From NCBI GenBank assembly GCA_017428635.1, contig JAFRQK010000011.1, positions 1-64,000 of the forward strand: 64,000 nt of DNA, read 5' to 3'. Positions 50,718 to 58,577 of the stretch are shown here, piece by piece. Under the pieces are notes generated by a model. It was not told the origin of the DNA. It made no database searches and saw nothing but the letters and a program-made list of their open reading frames with translations. Each line of letters starts with the position of its first letter. Position 1 is the first letter of the stretch. Made by a program: the position numbers and the translations under genes. This DNA comes from Clostridia bacterium (lineage in GTDB: Bacteria > Bacillota > Clostridia > Oscillospirales > CAG-272).

Positions 50718-51319
50718 TATTCAAAGCCGAACCAGCCGGCGAAAAGTTCCAGTATTTTGAAGCGGACACGGTACCGGACTCCCGAGTCTTTTTTCACCGC
50801 GCCGTACTGGTCGGGGGTGAAGCCCGCCTCGATGAAATCCTCCTCGGCGTCCTCCGCGAGCGAAGTGCAGAACGACGGAAAGAGGATACACCACCAGTTC
50901 TTACCCGCCCCTCCGCCGATCGTGACACGCAGAGAATCGTATTCTCCCGCGGGAAGCGCAAAGCTGTCGTATTCTCTCTCGGGGTATTTCTCGCGTGTGA
51001 AGGACACGGCGACCGTGTCGTCCCTTCCCTCTTTGCTCAGCGCATCGCGCGCCGCCGTTTCGACGAGATCAAGGGAGTCCGAGACGATCGTCTTCGCCTC
51101 GCCGCGATCGCTGACGCCGTCGAGTTTTTCGCCGAGCGCGGAGAGAACGGCGTCGCGCACTTTGAGTTTGACCGCCTGATCCTCCGCGTCGTCCGATGCG
51201 GCGATCACGTGAAGGCGGATGACTCCGCCGTAGACCGCCTGTTCCCCTCTGACCGGGAGAAACGAGAGTGCGAGCGCCGCGAGAGTGACGCAGACGCCGG
51301 AAATAAGTATTTTTTTCAT
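50714..51319 (-). CDS. spoIIR: Stage II sporulation protein R
   Basis: A 201-residue secreted signalling protein. An N-terminal signal helix (about 4-22) is followed by GGVIRLHVIAASDDAEDQAVKLKVRDAVL and NWWCILFPSFC, both diagnostic for SpoIIR. In the forespore it triggers SpoIIGA to process pro-sigmaE in the mother cell. The ATG at 51319 has GGAG 6 nt upstream. Its presence, with yabP and yabQ, argues strongly for an endospore former. No forespore promoter was identified by eye. Confidence 0.93.
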   Translation of the reverse strand: MKKILISGVCVTLAALALSFLPVRGEQAVYGGVIRLHVIAASDDAEDQAVKLKVRDAVLSALGEKLDGVSDRGEAKTIVSDSLDLVETAARDALSKEGRDDTVAVSFTREKYPEREYDSFALPAGEYDSLRVTIGGGAGKNWWCILFPSFCTSLAEDAEEDFIEAGFTPDQYGAVKKDSGVRYRVRFKILELFAGWFGFEY

Positions 51320-51333
51320 ATTCAACTCCAAAT

Positions 51334-51369
51334 AAAAGATCCGTCAGGTTTCCGCCTGACGGATCTTTT
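51334..51369 (-). terminator. Terminator between the PTS IIC gene and spoIIR
   Basis: A 15-bp stem (51334-51348 with 51355-51369), loop of 6 nt, U-rich on the minus strand. It ends only a few bases before the spoIIR ribosome site. Confidence 0.8.
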
Positions 51370-51385
51370 CCCGTTTTTCGTTTTT

Positions 51386-52459
51386 TTATGCTCTCTTTAC
51401 GAGAGAAAGTTTGAGGTCTCCCTCTTTGATCCACCCGATCTTGCGGAGAACGAGACCGAACGCCCACGTCAGCACCGCGGGAAGAATGAAGCAGATCAGG
51501 GCGAAGCCGATCCAGTCGAAGACGCCGGGAGTGACCGCCGTCGCTCCCGCGGCGACAGCCGCCTCGGACGGCGTGAACCATCCGGTGATGACGCCGATCT
51601 GGCCGACGAATCCGCACGTGCCCATTCCCGCGGAGACGGGCGTGCCGTTCATCGTCATCCTGAAGAGGCACGTCGCGAGCGGGCCGGTTATCGCGGAGGT
51701 GAGGATCGGAGGGATCCAGATCCGCGGATTTTTGACGATATTGCCCATCTGGAGCATCGAGGTACCGATCCCCTGCGAGATGAGACCGCCCCATTTGTTC
51801 TCACGGTAGGACATAACGGCGAAGCCGACCATCTGCGCGCAGCAGCCGGCGACCGCAGCTCCGCCCGCGAGACCGGTGAGCCCGAGCGCCGCGCAGATCG
51901 CGGCGGAGGAGATCGGAAGCGTGAGCGCGATACCGACGATCACCGAGACGAGAATGCCCATCAGGAACGGCTGCAGATCGGTCGCCCACATGATCGCGTT
52001 CCCGACCCAGCTTGCCGCGGTGCCGATCGGCGGTGCGATCAGAACCGCCAGCGCGACGCCGGATACGACGGTGACGAGCGGCGTCACGAGAATGTCGACC
52101 TTCGTTTTCTTGGAGACAAGTCTGCCGAGCTCGGCGGCGACGATCGCGATGATGAGGACGGCGAGCGGTCCGCCCGCTCCGCCTTTGGCGTTTGCCGCCC
52201 AGCCGACCGCGGTAAGCGAGAAGAGGACGAGCGGATCGGCGCTGAGAGCGTATCCGATGGCGACCGCCATCGCGGGCCCCGCCATTTCAAACGCAAACTG
52301 ACCGACCTCGGTGATGAACGCGACGCCGGTAAGCTGACCGACCGTCTTGATTATCGTTCCTATGAGAAGACTGCAGAAAAGCCCCTGCGCCATCGCGCCC
52401 ATGGCGTCGATGAAATAACGCTTTGCGGCTTTTTTCAGAAATGATCCGACTTTTGCCAA
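51386..52459 (-). CDS. PTS-type sugar transporter subunit IIC (PF13303-like), orphan
   Basis: A 357-residue membrane protein with about ten helices: MAKVGSFLKKAAKRYFIDAMGAMAQGLFCSLLIGTIIKTVG and PISSAAICAALGLTGLAGGAAVAGCCAQMVGFAVMSYRENKWGGLISQGIGTSM are typical of the PTS_EIIC_2 family. No IIA, IIB, HPr or sugar enzyme is adjacent. The substrate is unknown, and family members may not all be true PTS carriers. TTG start with GGGAGG about 8 nt upstream. It has its own promoter and terminator. Confidence 0.85.
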   Translation of the reverse strand: MAKVGSFLKKAAKRYFIDAMGAMAQGLFCSLLIGTIIKTVGQLTGVAFITEVGQFAFEMAGPAMAVAIGYALSADPLVLFSLTAVGWAANAKGGAGGPLAVLIIAIVAAELGRLVSKKTKVDILVTPLVTVVSGVALAVLIAPPIGTAASWVGNAIMWATDLQPFLMGILVSVIVGIALTLPISSAAICAALGLTGLAGGAAVAGCCAQMVGFAVMSYRENKWGGLISQGIGTSMLQMGNIVKNPRIWIPPILTSAITGPLATCLFRMTMNGTPVSAGMGTCGFVGQIGVITGWFTPSEAAVAAGATAVTPGVFDWIGFALICFILPAVLTWAFGLVLRKIGWIKEGDLKLSLVKRA

Positions 52460-52518
52460 AGCAACTCCCTCCCGAATCGCCTTCGGAGCGGTGTGACCTC
52501 CGCTCTTCCTTTGTGAAC

Positions 52519-52547
52519 ATTATAGACTATTTTTTGCGATTATTCAA
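52519..52547 (-). promoter_or_regulatory. Promoter for the PTS IIC gene
   Basis: Minus-strand TTGAAT (52542-52547) and TATAAT (52519-52524), spacer 17 bp. The leader carries a short GAGCGG/CCGCTC hairpin before the start codon. Confidence 0.75.
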
Positions 52548-52571
52548 TGTCCCTTTTTTACATAAATACGG

Positions 52572-52600
52572 TTGTAAAGAGGCAGAAATTATGGTATATT
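52572..52600 (+). promoter_or_regulatory. Promoter for pgk-tpiA
   Basis: TTGTAA (52572-52577) and TATATT (52595-52600), spacer 17 bp, 55 nt before pgk and 24 bp from the divergent PTS promoter. Confidence 0.7.
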
Positions 52601-52655
52601 ATTGTCGTATGCGAAACGACGGGATAAAAGAGTTCCCGCAAGAAAGGAATAATAC

Positions 52656-53843
52656 ATGGATTACAACAAGAAAACGGTTGAGGACATCGACGTAAAAGGT
52701 AAAAAAGTCCTCGTAAGATGCGATTTCAACGTGCCCTTGAAGGACGGCGTCATCACCGACGAGAACCGTATCGTCGGCGCGCTGCCCACCATTCAGTATC
52801 TTATCGGTCAGGGAGCGAAAGTCATTCTCTGCTCTCACATGGGAAGACCTAAGGGCGAATTCAATATGAAGTATTCTCTCGCGCCGGTCGCCGAGAGACT
52901 GTCCGCTAAACTCGGCCGCAAGGTAGAACTTGCCGCCGACGTCATCGGCCCCGACGCCAAGGCGAAAGCCGCGGCTCTCGGCGAAGGCGACGTTCTCCTT
53001 CTCGAAAACGTCCGTTTCCACGCCGAAGAGGAAAAGAACGACCCCGCTTTCGCGAAGGAACTCGCCTCGATGGCTGAGATCTACGTGAACGACGCGTTCG
53101 GCACCGCTCACAGAGCGCACGCCTCCACCGCGGGCGTCGCCGATTATCTGCCCGCCGTCTGCGGATATCTCATTCAGAAAGAGATCTCCATCATGGGCAA
53201 GGCGCTCGCAGATCCCGCCCGTCCGTTCGTGGCTATCCTCGGCGGCGCGAAGGTCTCCGACAAGATCGGCGTCATCAACAACCTCATCGACAAGGTCGAC
53301 ACGCTCATCATCGGCGGCGGTATGGCGTACACGTTCTTCCGCGCGCTCGGAAGCTCGACCGGCACCTCGATCTGCGAGGAAGACAAACTCGACCTCGCGC
53401 TCGATCTGCTCAAGAAGGCGAAAGAAAAAGGCGTCAACTTCATGCTCCCCGTCGACAATATCATCGGCCGCGAGTATAAGGAAGACACCACGTTCATGAG
53501 AATTTACTCCGACTCCATTCCGGACGGCTGGATGGGACTCGATATCGGCGAGAAGACGCAGGAACTCTACGCCAAGTCGATCGAGGGCGCAGGCACCGTC
53601 GTATGGAACGGCCCGATGGGCGTTTCCGAGTGGGAGAACTTCGCGTCCGGTACGCGCGCGGTCGCGCGCGCGGTTGCCGAGTCCGGCGCCGTTTCGATCA
53701 TCGGCGGCGGCGACTCCGCGGCGGCTGTCGAGCAGCTCGGATTTGCCGACAAGATGACGCACATCTCCACGGGCGGCGGCGCGTCGCTTGAATTCCTCGA
53801 AGGTCTCGAACTCCCCGGCATCGCATGCCTCATGGATAAATAA
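52656..53843 (+). CDS. pgk: Phosphoglycerate kinase
   Basis: A 395-residue glycolytic enzyme making ATP from 1,3-bisphosphoglycerate. Motifs: [16 protein letters not shown] (substrate binding), [60 protein letters not shown] and [15 protein letters not shown] with [15 protein letters not shown] for the nucleotide site. AAGGAA precedes the ATG. It is followed by tpiA after a terminator-like hairpin. Confidence 0.98.
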   Translation: MDYNKKTVEDIDVKGKKVLVRCDFNVPLKDGVITDENRIVGALPTIQYLIGQGAKVILCSHMGRPKGEFNMKYSLAPVAERLSAKLGRKVELAADVIGPDAKAKAAALGEGDVLLLENVRFHAEEEKNDPAFAKELASMAEIYVNDAFGTAHRAHASTAGVADYLPAVCGYLIQKEISIMGKALADPARPFVAILGGAKVSDKIGVINNLIDKVDTLIIGGGMAYTFFRALGSSTGTSICEEDKLDLALDLLKKAKEKGVNFMLPVDNIIGREYKEDTTFMRIYSDSIPDGWMGLDIGEKTQELYAKSIEGAGTVVWNGPMGVSEWENFASGTRAVARAVAESGAVSIIGGGDSAAAVEQLGFADKMTHISTGGGASLEFLEGLELPGIACLMDK

Positions 53844-53852
53844 TAACGGAAT

Positions 53853-53874
53853 GGGGAGCGGCGCTCCCCTTTTC
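53853..53874 (+). terminator. Terminator-like hairpin between pgk and tpiA
   Basis: A perfect 7-bp GC stem (53853-53859 with 53863-53869), 3-nt loop, then TTTTC. It may cause partial termination or mark an RNA processing site, lowering tpiA relative to pgk. Confidence 0.6.
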
Positions 53875-53894
53875 TTACGAACGGAGAAAAGAGA

Positions 53895-54662
53895 ATGAAA
53901 AAAGAAGTACGTAAAGTAGTTATCGCGGGCAACTGGAAAATGAACATGACGCCGTCGCAGGCGAAGGAAGCGGTCGCGGCGACCGCGAAGCTCGTCGAGG
54001 GCAAGAGCGGGTGCGACGTCGTCCTCTGCGTGCCGTTCGTCGATATCGCGGCTGCGATCGAGGCGGCGAAGGGTACGAACGTCAAAATAGGCGCTCAGAA
54101 CGTCCACTTCGAGAAGAAGGGCGCGTTCACGGGCGAGGTCTCCGCGGATATGCTCCTCGAGACCGGCGCGGAATACGTTATCGTCGGCCACAGCGAGAGA
54201 AGACAGTATTTCGGCGAGACTGACGAGACCGTCAACAAGCGCGCGAAAGCGGCGCTCGACGCGGGTCTCACCGTCATCCTCTGCCTCGGCGAAGTGCTCG
54301 AGCAGAGACAGGCGGGCATCACCGCCGAGATCGTCTCGATGCAGACGAAACTCGACCTCGCGGGCATCACGGCGGAACAGATGAAGAGAGTCATCATCGC
54401 CTACGAGCCGGTCTGGGCGATCGGCACGGGCCTCACGGCGACGCCGGAGCAGGCGGACGAGGCGTGCGGCATCATCCGCGGCGTCATCGCGAACCTCTAC
54501 GACGGCGATCTCGCCGAGGCGACCGTTATCCAGTACGGCGGCTCGATGAACGACGGCAACGCCGCCGAGCTTCTCTCCAAGGTCAACGTCGACGGCGGCC
54601 TGATCGGCGGCGCGTCGCTCGTTCCCGAGAAGTTCTCGAAGATAGTCGAAGCCGCTCAGTGA
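53895..54662 (+). CDS. tpiA: Triosephosphate isomerase
   Basis: A 255-residue TIM-barrel enzyme interconverting dihydroxyacetone phosphate and glyceraldehyde 3-phosphate. AGNWKMNMTPSQA (Lys of the phosphate site), YVIVGHSERRQYFGETDE (catalytic His), IIAYEPVWAIGTG (catalytic Glu and loop 6) and IQYGGSMNDGNA with VDGGLIGGASL are all present. GGAG lies upstream of the ATG. Second gene of the pgk-tpiA unit; gapdh and pgm are not in the window. Confidence 0.98.
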   Translation: MKKEVRKVVIAGNWKMNMTPSQAKEAVAATAKLVEGKSGCDVVLCVPFVDIAAAIEAAKGTNVKIGAQNVHFEKKGAFTGEVSADMLLETGAEYVIVGHSERRQYFGETDETVNKRAKAALDAGLTVILCLGEVLEQRQAGITAEIVSMQTKLDLAGITAEQMKRVIIAYEPVWAIGTGLTATPEQADEACGIIRGVIANLYDGDLAEATVIQYGGSMNDGNAAELLSKVNVDGGLIGGASLVPEKFSKIVEAAQ

Positions 54663-54676
54663 TCCCTGAAAAAATC

Positions 54677-54706
54677 AAGGCGCACGAATTCGTGCGCCTT
54701 TTCTTT
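54677..54706. terminator. Bidirectional terminator after tpiA
   Basis: A perfect 24-nt self-complementary stem (54677-54700), then TTCTTT. The convergent acyltransferase gene ends at 54705. Confidence 0.88.
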
Positions 54707-55976
54707 ATGCGAGTCCCGGAGGACAGGGTCTGCCGATCTCTTTCCGGTGTTTGAAGTAGAGTTCCTCCGTTGCGAGCGCCATCTTCGTGACGGCGAAATC
54801 GCAGTCGTGCGGGTAGATATACCAGGTGTCGTCGAGCGTGTTCAGGTCGACGCAGTCTCCGTGCTTTCCGAGATATTCGTATTCGATATGGCACGAGTAG
54901 AGCGTCGGCACGGGTTTGATCATCTCGAACGGATCGCCGTCGACGTCGGTCCCGCGGACGGTGAAACCGTTCATATCGTGGACCATCGTTCCCTCTCCGA
55001 GCCGGATAAAGCGGCGGGCGTTCGGGAGCGTGTCGACCGTGACGGGCATCTCGCCCGTCGAGTACGTTCCCGCCTCGACCTCGGCGCGAACGTTTCTCCT
55101 CTCCCATTCGTACCAGTCGGGGATGTGGGAGAACTCGGTCACGCCGTCGTCGCCTGTCAGTTCGCCGAGGGTGGACATCGTCCACGTTTTTCCGCATTCG
55201 GTACAGATGAGTTTGTCATCCTTCGAGGTCATCTTATACTCTTTGCCGCACGCGGGACACTGGTAGAGGACCTTGTGAAGACCTTCCGCTCTTTTTTCGT
55301 AAGGAGTTTCGATCCCGCGCGCCTTCTGCCACGCGAAGTCGTCGTACCGGTAAGCCTCGACGATCTTTTCGTTGATCTCGTCGACCGTGGCGTCTTTCAG
55401 TTCCTCGGGGGTGAAAAGGACGTTCATCTCCGCCTCGGTCGGCTTCACTCCCCTGTCGTGGAGGTTCCAGAACGGAGAGTTGACGTGGTGACCGTGGCAC
55501 ATGAACGTGACGACCGGAACTTTCAGGAGTTTGCAGAGCCGTCCGAGCGCGGAAGGAAGTACGGCGGTCGTTCCGCAAAGGGAGTAACGCGCCTCGGGAT
55601 AGAGGATCACGGCGTCGCCGTTTTTCACGACGCGGGAAAGCTGTTTGATCAGAACGAGGTCGTTCGTGAATTTGCGCTTGCAGATACCGCCGACGTTGCG
55701 GAGCAGTTTTTCGCGACCGATGAAGCCGTCGATCGCGACGACGTAATTGGCGCGCTGAGGCCAGATCGCCGCCGTCAACGCCTTGAAATCCATGAACGCG
55801 TTGTGGTTGCACAGCACAAGGTAGGGAGGTTTGAGGTCCTCGCAACGTGTCTTGGTAATCTTGAGTTTGTGTTTTTTAACGTCGGGCATGCACAACAGAT
55901 ACGTCAGAGGACGCAGATACCACTTCGTCCTGACGGGAGGCGCCTGCATGTCGAATCGTTTGAATTCTTTTTTCAT
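54705..55976 (-). CDS. 1-acylglycerol-3-phosphate acyltransferase-like protein with zinc ribbon
   Basis: A 423-residue protein. The N-terminal half is a PlsC-type acyltransferase: LVLCNHNAFMDFKAL (NHx4D catalytic motif) and ILYPEARYSLCG (substrate motif). After about residue 235 comes a zinc ribbon, CPACGKEYKMTSKDDKLICTECG, and then a 150-residue C-terminal beta-rich domain not found in ordinary PlsC. The acyl acceptor is unknown; phospholipid or glycolipid acylation is likely. It has its own promoter and is convergent with tpiA. Confidence 0.85.
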   Translation of the reverse strand: MKKEFKRFDMQAPPVRTKWYLRPLTYLLCMPDVKKHKLKITKTRCEDLKPPYLVLCNHNAFMDFKALTAAIWPQRANYVVAIDGFIGREKLLRNVGGICKRKFTNDLVLIKQLSRVVKNGDAVILYPEARYSLCGTTAVLPSALGRLCKLLKVPVVTFMCHGHHVNSPFWNLHDRGVKPTEAEMNVLFTPEELKDATVDEINEKIVEAYRYDDFAWQKARGIETPYEKRAEGLHKVLYQCPACGKEYKMTSKDDKLICTECGKTWTMSTLGELTGDDGVTEFSHIPDWYEWERRNVRAEVEAGTYSTGEMPVTVDTLPNARRFIRLGEGTMVHDMNGFTVRGTDVDGDPFEMIKPVPTLYSCHIEYEYLGKHGDCVDLNTLDDTWYIYPHDCDFAVTKMALATEELYFKHRKEIGRPCPPGLA

Positions 55977-56018
55977 AAAATCGTCCGTTTAATATGTTTT
56001 TTCCTTCGGGCTAAGTTT

Positions 56019-56047
56019 ATTTTACCATAAAAACGGACCGTTTTCAA
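56019..56047 (-). promoter_or_regulatory. Promoter for the acyltransferase gene
   Basis: Minus-strand TTGAAA (56042-56047) and TAAAAT (56019-56024), spacer 17 bp, 43 nt before the start codon. Confidence 0.75.
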
Positions 56048-56097
56048 CAAGGCGCAGGGGTCCCGGGAAAAATGGCTGAAAAATAGAAAAATGGGTG

Positions 56098-56126
56098 TTG
56101 ACAACCGCCCGCGCTTTTGCTATAAT
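56098..56126 (+). promoter_or_regulatory. Consensus promoter for tRNA-Thr
   Basis: TTGACA (56098-56103) and TATAAT (56121-56126), both perfect, 17 bp apart. The transcript would begin 6-8 nt before the mature tRNA. Confidence 0.92.
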
Positions 56127-56138
56127 ATGTCCGTTGAC

Positions 56139-56211
56139 GCTGATGTAGCGCAGTCGGTAGCGCACGTCATTGGTAATGACGAGGTCACGGGTTCGAATCC
56201 CGTCATCAGCT
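56139..56211 (+). tRNA. tRNA-Thr (anticodon GGT)
   Basis: A complete 73-nt cloverleaf: acceptor stem GCTGATG/CATCAGC with discriminator T, D-arm GCGC-AGTCGGTA-GCGC, anticodon stem CGTCA/TGACG with loop TTGGTAA (anticodon GGT, decoding ACC/ACU), variable AGGTC, and T-arm ACGGG-TTCGAAT-CCCGT. CCA is not encoded. It stands alone behind a consensus promoter, and its 3' end is part of a long palindrome. Confidence 0.96.
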
Positions 56212-56257
56212 GAAAAGGGCTCCCCAAAAGGGGAGCCCTTTTCAGCTGATGACGGGA
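56198..56257 (+). repeat. 28-bp perfect inverted repeat containing the tRNA-Thr 3' end; inner part is a terminator
   Basis: The left arm (56198-56225) runs from the T-arm of tRNA-Thr through its acceptor end; the right arm (56230-56257) is its exact reverse complement; the loop is AAAA. The inner 13 bp (AAAAGGGCTCCCC and complement) with TTTT would suffice as a terminator; the outer 14-15 bp duplicate tRNA sequence in inverted order. The full RNA hairpin would compete with tRNA folding. Confidence 0.9.
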
Positions 56258-56308
56258 ATAAAGATACCGCCCTTTCCAAGCAAAGAATCATCTCACGGCA
56301 ACCACTGT

Positions 56309-56475
56309 AAAATACTGCGTTTCGGCGAAGCCGAATGAAATGGGTTGGGTCCCATTTCAAGCAGTATTTTATCCTTCTTGCGAAGCAAGAAGACGAATCC
56401 CGCCGCGCCGCAGGCGCGGAGTGTTTGACGTGCGGTAACTCAAGTATTTTATCCTGCTTGCGCAGCAAGCAGACG
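56309..56475. repeat. Multi-hairpin structured element
   Basis: A 10-bp outer stem (56309-56318 with 56361-56370) encloses two hairpins (56321-56326/56330-56335, and 56336-56344/56351-56359). Then come hairpins at 56374-56392, 56403-56419 and 56454-56472. AGTATTTTATCC occurs before the first (56363-56374) and the last (56443-56454), both followed by a similar stem and GACG. The two stems differ by a compensatory T-A to G-C change. No ORF here is credible. Confidence 0.8.
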
Positions 56476-56484
56476 GGCAAAACA

Positions 56485-57786
56485 TTATTTCACTTCCCCG
56501 CTCTCTTTTCTCCCTTTGGACTTCATATCCCGTTTGCCTCGCGCGCTCTCGGCTCCGGGGACGATCTCGCCCGCTTTGGTGAGGGCGATCTTCGTCATCG
56601 TCGGGCCGATGAGTTCGTAGATCAGGACGGAGAACAGAATGACGTTCCTTATCACGACGCCGTCGGCGCCGAGCGATTCCGCCATGACGGACATACCGAG
56701 CGCGACGCCCGCCTGAGGCAGGAGCGTGATCCCGAGGTATTTGACTATATCGGGCTCGCACTTCATCAGCTTAGCCGACGAGCGCGCGCCTAAATACTTG
56801 CCCGCGGATCGGCTGACGATGTAGACGAGGCCGACCGCTATCACGGCGAGGTCGGCGATAACGCCGAAGTCAAGTTCCGCGCCGGAAAATACGAAGAAGA
56901 GGATGTAAAGAGGCGCCGTCCAGCGCTCCGTTCTGTCCATAAGTTCCTCGGAAACGTCGCACACGTTGCAGAAGACCGTTCCGAGCATCATGCAGGCGAG
57001 GAGCGAGGAAAAACCGATCTTCACCGGACCGATCATGAATTCGATCTTCGTCAGCGCGACGGTCAGGAGAACGAACGTGACCGAGATCGCCGTTCTTTTG
57101 CTTCGGGAGTGGAAGAACTTCTCCGTGAGATTGAAGAGGAATCCCATCAGCAGCCCGAGAGCGAGCGAGAGGACGATCTCGATTATCGGGGTGACGGCGA
57201 CGGACAAAACGTCGACCGCACCGCCCTGAAGCGAGCCCGCCACGCCGAAAGAGACGGAGAAGATCACGAGGCCGACCGCGTCGTCGAGCGCGACGATCGG
57301 CAAGAGGATCGAGGTGAGCGGTCCCTCCGCCTTGTACTGGCGCACGACCATCAGCGTCGCGGCGGGAGCCGTCGCGGCGGCGATCGCGCCGAGAGTGATC
57401 GCCGCGGGGATCGAAAGCTTGTCGGGAACGATGAAGTGAACGCCGATCAGTACGGCGTCTACGAGAAGCGTCGCCGCGACCGCCTGAAGAACGCCGATCA
57501 CGGTCGCCTGTTTCCCGTTATGTCTGAGCTGAGACAGACGGAACTCGTTTCCGATCGAGAACGCGATGAAGCCCATCGCGACGTCGGATATCAGTCCGAG
57601 CGATTTGACCTGTTCAAGCGTGGAGAAGCCGAGGCCCGGCACGCCGACCCGTCCGAGGACAAAAGGTCCTATAAGAATACCCGCGACGAGGTACGCGGTG
57701 ACGGCGGGAAGACCCGCCAGTTTCGCAAGACGCGACATCAGAAGACCCGCCAGAAGCGAGATCCCTATGAGCAGTAAGATTTCCAA
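56485..57786 (-). CDS. Monovalent cation:proton antiporter, CPA2/Kef type
   Basis: A 433-residue membrane protein with about 12-13 helices. KLAGLPAVTAYLVAGILIGP at the N-terminus, AIAAATAPAATLMVVRQY and LPIVALDDAVGLVIFS (paired aspartates of the ion path), and ITLLPQAGVALGMSV identify the Na/K:H antiporter domain. There is no RCK/TrkA-N regulatory domain; the C-terminus is a short basic tail. It probably exchanges Na+ or K+ for protons. TTG start with a GAAGAAGG site about 11 nt upstream. It follows the nif3-like gene by 23 nt. Confidence 0.88.
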   Translation of the reverse strand: MEILLLIGISLLAGLLMSRLAKLAGLPAVTAYLVAGILIGPFVLGRVGVPGLGFSTLEQVKSLGLISDVAMGFIAFSIGNEFRLSQLRHNGKQATVIGVLQAVAATLLVDAVLIGVHFIVPDKLSIPAAITLGAIAAATAPAATLMVVRQYKAEGPLTSILLPIVALDDAVGLVIFSVSFGVAGSLQGGAVDVLSVAVTPIIEIVLSLALGLLMGFLFNLTEKFFHSRSKRTAISVTFVLLTVALTKIEFMIGPVKIGFSSLLACMMLGTVFCNVCDVSEELMDRTERWTAPLYILFFVFSGAELDFGVIADLAVIAVGLVYIVSRSAGKYLGARSSAKLMKCEPDIVKYLGITLLPQAGVALGMSVMAESLGADGVVIRNVILFSVLIYELIGPTMTKIALTKAGEIVPGAESARGKRDMKSKGRKESGEVK

Positions 57787-57809
57787 CTTTAATTACGCCT
57801 TCTTCCGAT

Positions 57810-58577
57810 CTATATGGTCCATTGAGGATAACTTTCAAATATTTCAGTTTCGATCCCGAGTTCTCCGAGCGCGTTCGCGATCACGGGCAGTACCGGCGCC
57901 TCGGAGTGATAGTGGCCCGCCTCGAGCACGGCGATCTTTCCCGTTTCCGCGCCGTCTTCGGCTCTGTTGTAGCCGACCTCGCCGGTCACTAAAACGTCCG
58001 CCCCCGCGGCTCTCGCCGCGTCGATGAAATCGCCGCCCGAGCCGCCCACTGCGGCTATCCGGGATACTATGCGCGATCCGTCGCCCGTGACGCGAACGAG
58101 GGGCGAGCCGAGCGCGTTTTTAACGCGGAGGGAGAATTCGTCCAGCGTGACGGGAGCTGCGAGCGTCCCGATCCTGCCTATCGTCGGGCACTCTTCGTCT
58201 CCGAATGTCCCCGAGACCGCGACGCCGATCTTCTCGGCGAGCGCGTCGTTGACGCCGCAGTCGGCGGCGTCGAGGCGCGTGTGAAAACTCATTACGGCGA
58301 CGCCTGAGCGCACCGCCTCGATGATCCTGTCGGGGATCGCGTCTCCCGCGACTACGTTCTTCGCCCCGCGAAAGATCATCGGGTGATGGGTGACGAGAAC
58401 GGACCCCGTCTCCTTTGCGCGAATGATCGCGGGTAGCGTCGCGTCGAGGGAGACGACGGCGCGGACCGCTTCCCTTTCGGGATCGGCGGCGCACATCAGC
58501 CCGTCGTTGTCCCACTCCGCGGAAAGGGTCCGCGGCCAGAGCGCGTCGAGCGACGCGTACAATTCGCGTATTTTCAT
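57810..58577 (-). CDS. Nif3-like dinuclear metal centre protein
   Basis: A 255-residue member of the Nif3/YqfO family (GTP cyclohydrolase I type 2-like). Metal ligands appear in LVTHHPMIFRG, FHTRLDAADCGVND and a C-terminal EAGHYHSE. The shorter form without the inserted central domain is seen here. Biochemical role is unsettled. The start overlaps the trmK stop (ATGA); yqfN(trmK)-yqfO adjacency is conserved in Firmicutes. Confidence 0.92.
   Translation of the reverse strand: MKIRELYASLDALWPRTLSAEWDNDGLMCAADPEREAVRAVVSLDATLPAIIRAKETGSVLVTHHPMIFRGAKNVVAGDAIPDRIIEAVRSGVAVMSFHTRLDAADCGVNDALAEKIGVAVSGTFGDEECPTIGRIGTLAAPVTLDEFSLRVKNALGSPLVRVTGDGSRIVSRIAAVGGSGGDFIDAARAAGADVLVTGEVGYNRAEDGAETGKIAVLEAGHYHSEAPVLPVIANALGELGIETEIFESYPQWTI

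Noticed and set aside
54747-56030. Plus-strand open frame of 427 codons
   Set aside because: Antisense to the acyltransferase gene, rich in Arg/Val/Glu, no recognisable domain, no ribosome site.
56198-56475. Integrated element or attachment site at tRNA-Thr
   Set aside because: No integrase, transposase or phage gene is near, and the duplicated tRNA end is inverted, whereas attachment sites are direct repeats.
56022-56480. Minus-strand ORF encoding ADDGIRTRDLVITNDVR
   Set aside because: This is the familiar false peptide read antisense to a tRNA gene; the frame runs across tRNA-Thr, the terminator and the repeat element and has no ribosome site.
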